Shown here piece by piece: positions 49,931 to 58,305 of a stretch of 64,000 nt of DNA. How positions within the stretch are numbered: position 1 is the stretch's first letter; the number at the start of each line of letters is the position of its first letter. The stretch spans positions 62,001 through 126,000 of the forward strand of contig JAEUIZ010000040.1 of the NCBI GenBank assembly GCA_016793805.1. Reading direction: 5' to 3'. The stretch is from Phycisphaerae bacterium (GTDB lineage Bacteria; Planctomycetota; Phycisphaerae; Phycisphaerales; UBA1924). The notes below the pieces were generated by a model. The model did not search any database. It saw nothing but the letters and a program-made list of their open reading frames with translations, and was not told where the DNA came from. Made by a program: the position numbers and the translations under genes.

Positions 49931-52291
49931 CTAGTTCCCTCCCGCCCCGCCCGTGGCGCCGCTCGCCGTCGCGTCCGCGGCCTTCTTCCCGTCGAACCCC
50001 TCATACGGGTTCCAGTCGTCCGGCTTGGACAGGTCCGTCCCCAGCCGTTGCAGATACGCAACCAGCGCGATGATCTTCTTGTCCGCCATGTCCGGGTACC
50101 CGCCTTGCGTCACCAGTTCCGTCGCGATCTTCGCCGCCTGCGCTCGCGCCAGTTCCGCCGCCCGCCCAGGCTTGACGGCCTCGCCGTACGGCACGCCCAG
50201 CATCGCCATCACCCCCACGCGACGCTGGATCGCCTCGAAGTCCAGTTTCTCACGGAGCAGGTGCGCATACCCCGGCATGATCGACTGCGCCACCAGTTGC
50301 CGCGGGTTCTCCATGTGCCGAACGTGCCAGTCGTGCGACTGCTTCCCGCCCTCCCGCGCCAGGTCCGGCCCGATCCGCCGGCTCCCCCACTGGAACGGAT
50401 GGTCATACACAAACTCGCCCGGCTTGCTGTACTCCCCGTACCGCTTCGTCTCCGCCCAGATCGGTCGGATCATCTGCGAGTGGCACGTGTAGCACCCCTC
50501 GGCGATGTAGATCTCCCGTCCCGCCAACTCCAGCGGCGTGTACGGCTTCACGCTCGCGATGCTCGGAACGTTCGATCGAATCAGGAACGTCGGAATGATC
50601 TCGAACGCCGACGCCACCAGCACCGCGATCACCACCCAGACCGTGAACTTCACGGGGAGCCGCTCCCACACCCGGTGCCACGCCCCCTGGAGCCACACGT
50701 CGCCCTTGTGCCCGATCCCGACCACCCCCGAGAGACGCGACGGCGGCGGGGGCGGGTCCACGTACGTCCGCGACAACGCCGGCGCCTCGTGCACCACCTC
50801 CTCGTACTTCGCCGGGCGGGACTGCCAGGTCTTGAAGTAGTTGAACGCCGCCAGCAGCGACCCGCCGACGTAGAGCGTCCCGCCGATCACCCGCACCCAG
50901 TACATCGGGATCAGCGCGTTGACGGTCTCGACGAAGTCGGGGTACTGCAGGTTGCCGGACTGGTCGAACGCCCGCCACATCAGGCCCTGCGTGAGCCCCG
51001 CCACGTAGATCGGGATCACGTACAGCAGGATGCCCACCGTCGCCAGCCAGAAGTGGGTCGTCGCCAGGCGAGTGCTGTAGAGTTTCGTCTGGAAGATCCG
51101 GGGGAGCAGCCAGTACATCATCCCGAACGTGAGCAGCCCGTTCCAGCCCAGCGCCCCGCCGTGGACGTGCGCGATCGTCCAGTCCGTGTAGTGCGACAGC
51201 GCGTTGACGCTCTTGATCGAGAGCATCGGGCCCTCGAACGTGGACATCCCGTAGAACGTCACCCCGACGACGAAGAACTTCAGCACCGGGTCCGTCGTCA
51301 CCTTGTTCCACGCGCCGCGAAGCGTCAGCAGCCCGTTGATCATCCCGCCCCAACTCGGCATCCACAGCATCAGGCTGAACAGCATCCCCAGCGAACTCGC
51401 CCACGCCGGCAACGCCGTGTAGTGCAGGTGGTGCGGCCCGGCCCAGATGTAGATGAACACCAGCGACCAGAAGTGGATGATCGACAACCGGTACGAGTAC
51501 ACCGGCCGCTCCGCCGCCTTCGGCATGAAGTAGTACATCAGCCCCAGGAACGGCGTCGTCAGAAAGAACGCCACCGCGTTGTGCCCGTACCACCACTGCA
51601 TGAACGCGTCCTGCACCCCCGCGTACACCGAGTAACTCTTGAACAGCCCCGCCGGAATCGCCAGGCTGTTCCCCACGTGCAGCACCGTCACCGTCGCGAT
51701 CGTCGCGATGTAGAACCACAGCGCCACGTACATGTGCCGCTCACGCCGATGCCGGAGCGTCTGGAAAAAGTTGACCCCGAAGAACCCCAGCCACACCACC
51801 GCGATCATCAGGTCGATCGGCCACTCCAGCTCCGCGTACTCCTTCCCGCTCGTGATCCCCAGCGGGAGCGTCAACGCCGCACACACGATGATGAGTTGCC
51901 ACCCCCAGAAGTGCAGCCGCCCCAGCGTGTCGCTCCACATCCGCGCCTTGCACAGCCGCTGCGTCGAGTAGTACACCGCCGCGAAGATCCCGTTGCCCGC
52001 AAACGCGAAGATCGCCGCGTTGGTGTGCAACGGCCGCAGCCGCCCAAAGTTCAACCACGATGTCTCGAAGATCACCGCCAGCCACGCGAACGGGCGAACC
52101 CCGTTCACCTCCCACGCCGCGGCCCGCGGCGCCACCAGTTCCAACGCGATGATCAGCCCCGCCAGGAACGCCACCACGCCCCAGACCATCGTCGCCGTCA
52201 GAAACTTCCTCACGATCGAGTCGTCATAAACAAACCGCTCCATCGGTGCGGCCGATGCGGTCGAGGTGTGCCGGGCAGCAATCGCGGTCAT
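49931..52291 (-). CDS. ccoNO: cbb3 cytochrome c oxidase CcoN-CcoO fusion
   Basis: Catalytic subunit I and mono-heme subunit II fused in one 786-residue chain. The CcoN part carries the membrane helices with heme and CuB ligands, e.g. QWWYGHNAVAFFLTTPFLG, WAGPHHLHYTALPAW and TDWTIAHVHGGALGWNG. The CcoO part has the heme motif CYTCHSQMIRP followed by WGSRRIGPDLAREGG, and ends in an Ala/Gly-rich tail. A linker with PPPPPSRLSG joins the two. GGAGG six bases before ATG 52291 supports the start. It leads the operon, behind a promoter and an inverted repeat. Confidence 0.95.
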   Translation of the reverse strand: MTAIAARHTSTASAAPMERFVYDDSIVRKFLTATMVWGVVAFLAGLIIALELVAPRAAAWEVNGVRPFAWLAVIFETSWLNFGRLRPLHTNAAIFAFAGNGIFAAVYYSTQRLCKARMWSDTLGRLHFWGWQLIIVCAALTLPLGITSGKEYAELEWPIDLMIAVVWLGFFGVNFFQTLRHRRERHMYVALWFYIATIATVTVLHVGNSLAIPAGLFKSYSVYAGVQDAFMQWWYGHNAVAFFLTTPFLGLMYYFMPKAAERPVYSYRLSIIHFWSLVFIYIWAGPHHLHYTALPAWASSLGMLFSLMLWMPSWGGMINGLLTLRGAWNKVTTDPVLKFFVVGVTFYGMSTFEGPMLSIKSVNALSHYTDWTIAHVHGGALGWNGLLTFGMMYWLLPRIFQTKLYSTRLATTHFWLATVGILLYVIPIYVAGLTQGLMWRAFDQSGNLQYPDFVETVNALIPMYWVRVIGGTLYVGGSLLAAFNYFKTWQSRPAKYEEVVHEAPALSRTYVDPPPPPSRLSGVVGIGHKGDVWLQGAWHRVWERLPVKFTVWVVIAVLVASAFEIIPTFLIRSNVPSIASVKPYTPLELAGREIYIAEGCYTCHSQMIRPIWAETKRYGEYSKPGEFVYDHPFQWGSRRIGPDLAREGGKQSHDWHVRHMENPRQLVAQSIMPGYAHLLREKLDFEAIQRRVGVMAMLGVPYGEAVKPGRAAELARAQAAKIATELVTQGGYPDMADKKIIALVAYLQRLGTDLSKPDDWNPYEGFDGKKAADATASGATGGAGGN

Positions 52292-52334
52292 CGACGGCCT
52301 CCAATGGGTCAGGACTCTCACCCTGGCCTCTGAT

Positions 52335-52354
52335 TGCAGACTATATGATCTGCA
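52335..52354. promoter_or_regulatory. Inverted repeat, putative operator of the cco operon
   Basis: TGCAGA-N8-TCTGCA is a perfect 6-bp dyad centred in the ccoNO promoter, covering its -10 and part of the spacer. A repressor bound here would block polymerase. The divergent Rrf2 regulator is the natural candidate to bind, but the spacing is not that of known NsrR or IscR sites. Confidence 0.55.
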
Positions 52355-52368
52355 TATCCGCTTGTCCA
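52340..52368 (-). promoter_or_regulatory. ccoNO: ccoNO promoter
   Basis: On the minus strand TGGACA (52368-52363), a 17-base spacer and TATAGT (52345-52340) match the housekeeping consensus at five of six positions each. The predicted transcript start near 52332 leaves a leader of about 40 bases before the ccoNO ATG. This is the best promoter seen in the window. Confidence 0.65.
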
Positions 52369-52467
52369 GTTTATGCCAGCCAGACTGTGACGCTAGACAT
52401 GCCGGTTTTTTCCCTACTCTTTGGCGCACCGTCGTCATACATGCCCTTTGTATTGACGACTATTGGA

Positions 52468-52496
52468 TTGATTTGTCCGTTAGTGCGCGGTACTAT
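52468..52496 (+). promoter_or_regulatory. Candidate promoter of the Rrf2 regulator gene
   Basis: TTGATT (52468-52473), 17 bases, TACTAT (52491-52496). The AAGGAG ribosome site begins only about 8 bases after the -10, so the transcript leader would be very short. This makes the assignment doubtful. Confidence 0.3.
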
Positions 52497-52517
52497 TCCC
52501 ATCAAGGAGTTGGGTCC

Positions 52518-52970
52518 ATGATGAGCCAGGCGGTGGGATACGCGGCGACGGCGCTCGGCTTTGTGGCCGCCGCCGGGGGTCGTCCCGCCCTCGTCAAGGA
52601 CATCGCCGACGCCACCGGAATCCCGGCACCCTATCTCGCCAAGATCGTCCAATCCCTCGCGCGGCGAGGCATCGTCTCCACCCAACGCGGCGTCGGCGGC
52701 GGGGTCCTTCTCGCCAGGCCCGCGGCCGAGATCTCCCTCTATGACCTCTGCGTCGCTCTGGGCGACCCCGCAGTCGAATCGCGCTGCATGATGGGAACCG
52801 CCGCCTGCTCCGACGAGCGCGCGTGCCCCTGCCATTCCTTCTGGACCAAGCACCGCGCCGCCTCGATCGAGTTCCTCCGCTCCCAGACTGTCGCCGACGT
52901 CGCCGCCTTTGAGACCCGTCGTCGATGGAGGGGCGGGCCTCCGCCCACCGAGGCCGGGCAGACGGCCTGA
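52518..52970 (+). CDS. Rrf2 family transcriptional regulator with cysteine cluster
   Basis: A 150-residue winged-helix regulator of the Rrf2 family (IscR, NsrR, RirA). The DNA-binding part is LVKDIADATGIPAPYLAKIV with the wing STQRGVGGGVLLARP. Four cysteines are clustered at C-x6-C-x5-C-x-C (CMMGTAAC, CSDERACPC), able to hold an iron-sulfur cluster that senses oxygen, nitric oxide or iron. AAGGAG lies eight bases before ATG 52518. It is divergent from the cco operon, which it plausibly regulates. Confidence 0.88.
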   Translation: MMSQAVGYAATALGFVAAAGGRPALVKDIADATGIPAPYLAKIVQSLARRGIVSTQRGVGGGVLLARPAAEISLYDLCVALGDPAVESRCMMGTAACSDERACPCHSFWTKHRAASIEFLRSQTVADVAAFETRRRWRGGPPPTEAGQTA

Positions 52971-52982
52971 TACCATCCGCCC

Positions 52983-54125
52983 GTGATCTTCCCTCTTGGC
53001 ACCGACCGCCCGCTCGCTCGGCCCACGGTCGTCAACCACGTCCTCATCGGCCTCAACCTGCTCGTCTTCGCCATCGGCCCCATGCTCGAGCGCGTCGCGC
53101 CGAACTCTTGGAAGCCGCTGGAGGACTCGATGGTCCTCCATCCCACCTCGCTCCGCTGGTGGCAGCCGATCACCTACGCCTTCCTCCACGCCAACTTCTG
53201 GCACATCTTCGGCAACCTGCTCACGCTCTGGGTCTTTGGGCCCAATGTCGAGGACCGCTTCGGGCGGCTCGGGTACCTCGTGTTCTACCTCGCCGCCGCG
53301 GCCGCCGCGGGCCTGCTCCATGCCGCCTTCTACCCCAATCCCGTGCTCGGCGCCTCGGGCGCGATCGCGGGCGTCACCGGCGCCTACCTCGTCCTCTTCC
53401 CACGCACTACGATCCACGCGATCTTCCTGCTCTACCTCGGCGGCGCCATCGCGATCCCCGCGTGGTGGTTCATCGCGGGCCGAATCGCCTGGGACCTCCT
53501 GGCACAAGGCTCGGGTCGATCCGGCAACGTCGCCACGCTCGCGCACCTCGGCGGCTACGCCGTGGGCATCGCGATCAGTATGGCCCTGCTCTGGACACGA
53601 GTCCTCTCGCGCGAGCCCTTCGATCTCTTCACGATCTCGAAGCAGGCGGCCCGGCGGCGTCACTTCCGCGAGGCCGCCTTCCAGCAACGCCGACAAGCCG
53701 GCCGCGTAAAGGCCGATGCCGCCAGAACCCCCGTCGCCGACGACGCCGTCGCCCTCGCGCGGGCCGACGTCACCGCTCGCCTCGACTCGCAGGACCGCGC
53801 CGGCGCCATCGCTGCCTACCGCTCGCTCCTCGATCGCCACGGCAAACCGCACGCCCTCCTGAGCCGACGGCTGCAATACGAGATAGCCAACCACCTCTTC
53901 GCCGCGGGCGACTACCAGACCGCGCACACCGCCTACTCCATCTTCATCGACGCCTACCCGACCGACGCCGAGCGCCACGTCGTCGAACTCATGCTCGGGC
54001 TCATCAGCGCCCGGCACCTGAACGACCCCGTCCACGCCAAGCAGCGCCTGAACTCCGCCCTCCAGGGATTGCCCGAGGGTGAGCACCGATCTCTGGCCCA
54101 CGAGTTGCTCGCCGAACTGGGCTAG
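52983..54125 (+). CDS. Rhomboid family intramembrane serine protease with TPR-like tail
   Basis: An integral membrane protease of 380 residues. The catalytic serine is Ser125 in LGASGAIAGVTG and the histidine is His188 in ATLAHLGGYAVG. HANFWHIFGNLLTLWVFGP carries the conserved His-x-x-x-Asn of the first helices. After the six-helix core a cytoplasmic tail of about 170 residues contains helical TPR-like repeats (AAYRSLLDRH, FAAGDYQTAHTAYSIFIDAY), likely for partner binding. GTG 52983 is the start. It follows the Rrf2 gene by 12 bp. Confidence 0.88.
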   Translation: MIFPLGTDRPLARPTVVNHVLIGLNLLVFAIGPMLERVAPNSWKPLEDSMVLHPTSLRWWQPITYAFLHANFWHIFGNLLTLWVFGPNVEDRFGRLGYLVFYLAAAAAAGLLHAAFYPNPVLGASGAIAGVTGAYLVLFPRTTIHAIFLLYLGGAIAIPAWWFIAGRIAWDLLAQGSGRSGNVATLAHLGGYAVGIAISMALLWTRVLSREPFDLFTISKQAARRRHFREAAFQQRRQAGRVKADAARTPVADDAVALARADVTARLDSQDRAGAIAAYRSLLDRHGKPHALLSRRLQYEIANHLFAAGDYQTAHTAYSIFIDAYPTDAERHVVELMLGLISARHLNDPVHAKQRLNSALQGLPEGEHRSLAHELLAELG

Positions 54126-54158
54126 CCTGCCACCACCTCGCCACACTGGAACTCCGCC

Positions 54159-54788
54159 ATGCCCCGCACCCGGATCAAGATTTGCGGCATTCGCACGCCC
54201 GAGGCCGCCGCTGCCGCGGTCGATGCCGGCGCCGACGCCCTCGGGTTCATGTTCGTGCGCTCCTCGGTCCGCCACATTGAGCCCGCCGACGCCGCTGCCA
54301 TCATGTGGGGGCTGCCCCCGATGGTCACGACCGTCGGCGTCTTCATGAACGCCTCGGTGGACACGTTCGCCGACATCGAGGAGGAGTGCCCCACGCACCT
54401 CGTGCAACTCCACGGGAACGAGGACGAGTCGACGGTGCGCGCGTGCGGCCCGGCGATCAAGGCCGTGCGATTCGACCCCGCAACCATCCGCCGCGACCTC
54501 GAGCGCTGGGACGCCATCGATGAGGTGGACGCGATCCTCGTGGACGGCTCCACCGGCGGCGAGGGCGTGACGCTGGACTGGAAGTCGCTCGCCGACGCAG
54601 CGCAAGGAGTTCGCACCCCGATCATCCTCGCCGGCGGGCTGAACCCCGACAACGTCGCCGAGGCGATCCGCGTCGTGCGTCCGTTCGCGGTCGATGTCTC
54701 GTCGGGCGTCGAGCGGGTGCACGGCGTCAAGGACCCGTCCCTCATCGCGGCGTTCTGCGAGGCCGTGCGCGACGCGGACCGCGGATGA
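54159..54788 (+). CDS. trpF: Phosphoribosylanthranilate isomerase
   Basis: TrpF carries out the Amadori rearrangement of phosphoribosylanthranilate in tryptophan synthesis. The N-terminal KICGIRTPEAAAAAVDAG includes the general-base cysteine, and GADALGFMFVRSSVRHI, THLVQLHGNEDE, the aspartate in AILVDGS, and PIILAGGLNPDNVAEAI and VDVSSGVE complete the barrel. 209 residues, standard. No other trp gene is adjacent; aroK and aroC are nearby. Confidence 0.95.
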   Translation: MPRTRIKICGIRTPEAAAAAVDAGADALGFMFVRSSVRHIEPADAAAIMWGLPPMVTTVGVFMNASVDTFADIEEECPTHLVQLHGNEDESTVRACGPAIKAVRFDPATIRRDLERWDAIDEVDAILVDGSTGGEGVTLDWKSLADAAQGVRTPIILAGGLNPDNVAEAIRVVRPFAVDVSSGVERVHGVKDPSLIAAFCEAVRDADRG

Positions 54789-54794
54789 GGCCCG

Positions 54795-55325
54795 CTACCC
54801 CAGCCCCAATTCCCCCACGACCTCGGCCGCCGCTTCCTCCGGCGTCATCGCGTCGGTCTCCACGACGGCTTCGGCCAGTTCGCGGTACAACCCATCGCGC
54901 CGGTTCAGCACCGCCTCAATCTCGACGAGCGGATCAACGCCGGTGAGGCTCGGTCGCTGCGTCATGTCCGTCGCCGCCAGCCGACGCCGAAGCGTCTCCG
55001 CCTCGGCCGCGAGGTACACGATCCGCACCCGGCCCGCGTCCCGCTCCCGGCGGAGCATCTCCGCGATCCCCAGGCCGGTGGGCGTTCCACCGCCGAGCGC
55101 GACGACCTGCCCGGGACGCGACAGGGCCGTGGCCAGCGCGATGCCCTCGGCGTCACGAAACCGGGCCTCGCCAAACTTGGTGAACGCCTCGCCCGTCGTC
55201 GCGCACCCGAGGTGGCGGGTGGTGAGATCGTCGAGATCGACGAACGGGAGCGCGAGCCGCGTCGCCAGCAACCGACCGATCGTGGTCTTGCCGCTCCCGC
55301 GAAGCCCGATGAGGAGGAGGTTCAT
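54795..55325 (-). CDS. aroK: Shikimate kinase
   Basis: AroK phosphorylates shikimate in chorismate synthesis. It has the P-loop LIGLRGSGKTTIGRLLA, the shikimate-binding FVDLDDLTT, EARFRDAEGIAL and ALGGGTPTG, and a LID region with DMTQRPSLTG. It is 176 residues. It starts five bases after the efp stop on the same strand, so the two are probably co-transcribed. It converges on trpF. Confidence 0.95.
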   Translation of the reverse strand: MNLLLIGLRGSGKTTIGRLLATRLALPFVDLDDLTTRHLGCATTGEAFTKFGEARFRDAEGIALATALSRPGQVVALGGGTPTGLGIAEMLRRERDAGRVRIVYLAAEAETLRRRLAATDMTQRPSLTGVDPLVEIEAVLNRRDGLYRELAEAVVETDAMTPEEAAAEVVGELGLG

Positions 55326-55329
55326 GCGC

Positions 55330-55884
55330 TCACGCGCGCGACAGGTACGACCCGTCGGTGGTGCTGATGCGGATGGTTTCGCCGATCCCGATGAACTCCG
55401 GCACCTTGGTCTTGAGCCCCGTCTCGAGCGTGGCCTCCTTGAGCCGGTTCGTCGCGGTCGCGCCCTTGATGCCCGGGGGCGTGTCGGTCACCTGCAGGTC
55501 CACCGCCGCGGGAAGTTCGATCGAAACCGGGTTCCCATCGTGGCACAGGACGACCGCCGGCGTGTTGGGCCGCATGTAGAGGAGCGCGTCCCCGAGCACC
55601 TGCTTGGAGATCGTCGACTGGTCGTACGTCTCCTGGTCCATGAACGTCGCCCCGGAACTGTCCGAGTAGAGGTACTCCATCGGGCGCCGGTCGAGGTCCA
55701 CGACCTCCACGTCGTCCGACGAACTGAACCGCCGCTCCAGCGTCTTCCCCGACACGATCTCCCGATACGTCAGGTTGATGAACGCACGCAGGTTGCCCGG
55801 CGTGCGGTGCTCGAAGCGGGTGATGACGGCCAACTTGCCGTCGAGCTTGATGCCCAGTCCGGGGCGGAGTTCCGTGGCTTTCAT
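55330..55884 (-). CDS. efp: Elongation factor P
   Basis: EF-P relieves ribosome stalling at polyproline. It has three OB-like domains. The tip of domain I reads HRTPGNLRAF; Asn31 occupies the position of the modified Lys34 of E. coli or Arg32 of Pseudomonas, so the usual lysylation, hydroxylation or rhamnosylation cannot apply. PPGIKGATATNR and the C-terminal IRISTTDGSYLSR are typical. The length of 184 residues is normal. It is followed by aroK. Confidence 0.93.
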   Translation of the reverse strand: MKATELRPGLGIKLDGKLAVITRFEHRTPGNLRAFINLTYREIVSGKTLERRFSSSDDVEVVDLDRRPMEYLYSDSSGATFMDQETYDQSTISKQVLGDALLYMRPNTPAVVLCHDGNPVSIELPAAVDLQVTDTPPGIKGATATNRLKEATLETGLKTKVPEFIGIGETIRISTTDGSYLSRA

Positions 55885-55964
55885 GGTGTTCTCACGAGGG
55901 GCGTCTGGCCCGCAGGGGGCTATGCTAGGCGCTCGTCCGGTCGCGTTCGAGGAGCACCCCGCGC

Positions 55965-57161
55965 ATGCCCCGTTTGCTGGTCGAAGGCTGGCGTTTCTCG
56001 TTGACCTCCTATGCCGTGGTCAACCAGTACCAACTCCTCCAGATGCTCGACCGACCCGGGCTCGAGGTCTTCCACCGCGACATCCCCTTCTTCACCTCCT
56101 GGCGACACATTCCCGGACTCTTGCCGCCCGACGACGAGGGCCGCCTTCGCGCGATCCCCGAGCCCCCGCCCGGCCTTCCCATCGACGCCTCCCTCCGCAT
56201 CGCCCACCCCACCCTCGTCGCCACCACCGAGGCTCGCGACGCCTGGTGCTGGGTCGTCACCGAGTTCGGGATCCTCGAGCAGTCTCGCATCGCCGACGGC
56301 CGACCCGCCCGCGACGCCCTCAACACCCCAGGCGTCCGCTTCATCACTATCTCCAACTGGTCCCTCCAGGGCCTCATCCGCTCCGGCGTCGATCCCGCCC
56401 GCGTCGTGATCGTCCCCTGCGGCTTCGATCCCTCGCTCCTCCACCCGCTCGACCCCGCCCAGCGCGACGCGCTGCGCGCGTCCCTCGGCTGGAAGGACAA
56501 GTTCGTCTTCCTCAACGTGAGCACGCTCGTCTGGAACAAGGGCATCGCCGCGCTGCTCGGGGCCTTCGCCCAGATCGCCCAGAAGCACCCCAACGCTGTC
56601 TTGGTCATCAAGGGCAGCACCGAACTCCTGCAATCCGACCGCCGCCTGCGCGAGGCCCTCGCGGCCATGCCCGCGCCGATGGCCTCGCTGCTCTCGTCTC
56701 GAATCCAGTACCTCGGGCAGAACGCCACGCACGCCGACCTCGCCCGCTACTTCCAGGCCGCCGACGCCTACGTCTCGCCCTACCACGCCGAGGGCTTCAA
56801 CCTGCCCGTGCTCGAGGCCGGCGCGTGCGGGCTGCCCGTCATCGTCACCAAGGGCGGGAGCACCGACGACTTCACCCACCCCGACTTCGCACTCCACATC
56901 AACGCCAAGGTCATCTCGCACCCCGAACTCGACAAGAACCACGGCAAGGGCGCCTGCGCCCTGGTCGTCGACGGCGAGCACCTCGTCCACCTCATGAACC
57001 AGGCCATCACCGATCCCGCCGTCTCGCAGCGCGCCCGCGACCTCGGCCCGCCCTGGCTCCGCGAACGCTTCACCTGGGCCAAGGTCACCGACAGGCTCCT
57101 CGACGCGCTCTTCCCCGGCTTCGCGTCCCCCGGTGCCGCCACCACGGGGGTGGGCCGATGA
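55965..57161 (+). CDS. Glycosyltransferase family 4-like protein (copy 1)
   Basis: The first of three tandem paralogues (398 residues). It begins MPRLLVEGWRFSLTSYAVV, has VPCGFDPSLLHPL, then the GT4 nucleotide-sugar region FVFLNVSTLVWNKGI, and a donor-site motif SPYHAEGFNLPVLEAGACG with the catalytic E-x7-E pattern. GT4 enzymes transfer sugars retaining the anomeric configuration. The acceptor is unknown; envelope glycan or protein glycosylation is plausible. The stop overlaps the next copy's ATG (ATGA). Confidence 0.85.
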   Translation: MPRLLVEGWRFSLTSYAVVNQYQLLQMLDRPGLEVFHRDIPFFTSWRHIPGLLPPDDEGRLRAIPEPPPGLPIDASLRIAHPTLVATTEARDAWCWVVTEFGILEQSRIADGRPARDALNTPGVRFITISNWSLQGLIRSGVDPARVVIVPCGFDPSLLHPLDPAQRDALRASLGWKDKFVFLNVSTLVWNKGIAALLGAFAQIAQKHPNAVLVIKGSTELLQSDRRLREALAAMPAPMASLLSSRIQYLGQNATHADLARYFQAADAYVSPYHAEGFNLPVLEAGACGLPVIVTKGGSTDDFTHPDFALHINAKVISHPELDKNHGKGACALVVDGEHLVHLMNQAITDPAVSQRARDLGPPWLRERFTWAKVTDRLLDALFPGFASPGAATTGVGR

Positions 57162-58297
57162 AGTCGCTCATCGTCGAGGGCTGGCGTCAGATCGCCCACT
57201 CGTACGCCATCGTCTCGCAGAACTACCTGCTGGAACTCCGCCGGCGCGGGGACATCGCCCTCTATCACCGCGACGTGCCCTTCGCCTCGCCGGCGTGGAA
57301 GCGGGTCGCGGGCCTCTTCGGACCGGAGCGCGACGCCGCGATCATGGCCGTCCCCCCGCCGCCCGCGGGCCTCCGCGCCGATGCGGTGCTCCGCGCCGGC
57401 TTTCCCCACTTCTTCCGCGCCGACACCACCGCCGCACGCACCGTCGTCTGGGGAACCTCCGAGTTTGGGATTATCGAGCCCTCGGCGATCGGCGACCGAA
57501 TCCCGCCGCGAGAGGCCCTCTCCGCCGCCACCGCGCGCATCGTCGCCTGCTCCACCTGGGCCGCCTCCGGGTTCATCAATAGCGGCGCGAGCCCCGCCAA
57601 CGTCGCCGTCGTGCCCTGCGGCATCGACACGTCGATCTTCTTCCCGCCCACCCCCGAGCAGCGCGCCGCCCTCCGCAAGCAGTTCGGCTGGGAGGGCAAG
57701 TTCGTCATCCTCAACATCAGCGCCATGACGCGGAACAAGGGCGTCAACCTGCTCCTTCAGACCGTCGCCGCCCTTGCGCCCAAGCACCCCAACCTCCTCG
57801 TCGTCCTCAAGGGCTCCGACACCCTCTACAACTCCTCTCGCTTCGCCCAGACCAACTTCTCCATGCTCACCCCCGAGCAGGCCGCCCTCGTCGGCCCACG
57901 CATCGGCTACAGCGGCGATGCCCTCTCCGAGGCCCGCATGGCCGCCCTCTATCAGGCCGCCGACGCCTACGTCTCGCCCTATCGCGCCGAGGGCTTCAAC
58001 CTCCCCGTGCTCGAGGCCGCCGCGTGCGGGCTCCCCGTCGTCTGCACCCGCGGCGGATCGACCGACGACTTCACCGACGACGCCTTCGCCCTCCGCGTGG
58101 ACGCCTCGACCTCCGTGGACAATGAGGGTCGAACGTGGCGCGAGCCCTCGCTGCCCATGCTCATCGACCAGGTGGAGCGCACCATCGCCGACGCCTCATT
58201 CCGTGCCGCCGCCGCCGCGGCAGGCCCGGCCTGGGCCCGCGAGCGCTTCACCTGGGCACGCTCCGTTGATCGTCTGCTCCCGCATCTGTTCCCGTGA
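57158..58297 (+). CDS. Glycosyltransferase family 4-like protein (copy 2)
   Basis: Second paralogue, 379 residues, beginning MKSLIVEGWRQIAHSYAIV. The donor site is SPYRAEGFNLPVLEAAACG, with FVILNISAMTRNKGVN at the start of the C-terminal Rossmann domain. It shares the RDVPF/RDIPF and TEFGI/SEFGI segments with copy 1 over the N-terminal domain, showing duplication. It overlaps copy 1 by four bases and ends 8 bp before the ATG of copy 3, making a coupled operon. Confidence 0.85.
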   Translation: MKSLIVEGWRQIAHSYAIVSQNYLLELRRRGDIALYHRDVPFASPAWKRVAGLFGPERDAAIMAVPPPPAGLRADAVLRAGFPHFFRADTTAARTVVWGTSEFGIIEPSAIGDRIPPREALSAATARIVACSTWAASGFINSGASPANVAVVPCGIDTSIFFPPTPEQRAALRKQFGWEGKFVILNISAMTRNKGVNLLLQTVAALAPKHPNLLVVLKGSDTLYNSSRFAQTNFSMLTPEQAALVGPRIGYSGDALSEARMAALYQAADAYVSPYRAEGFNLPVLEAAACGLPVVCTRGGSTDDFTDDAFALRVDASTSVDNEGRTWREPSLPMLIDQVERTIADASFRAAAAAAGPAWARERFTWARSVDRLLPHLFP

Positions 58298-58305
58298 GGC
58301 CCCCG

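Noticed and set aside
50048-52333. 761-codon plus-strand frame across the cco genes
   Set aside because: It is antisense to ccoNO and is an Arg/His/Pro-rich shadow without family features.
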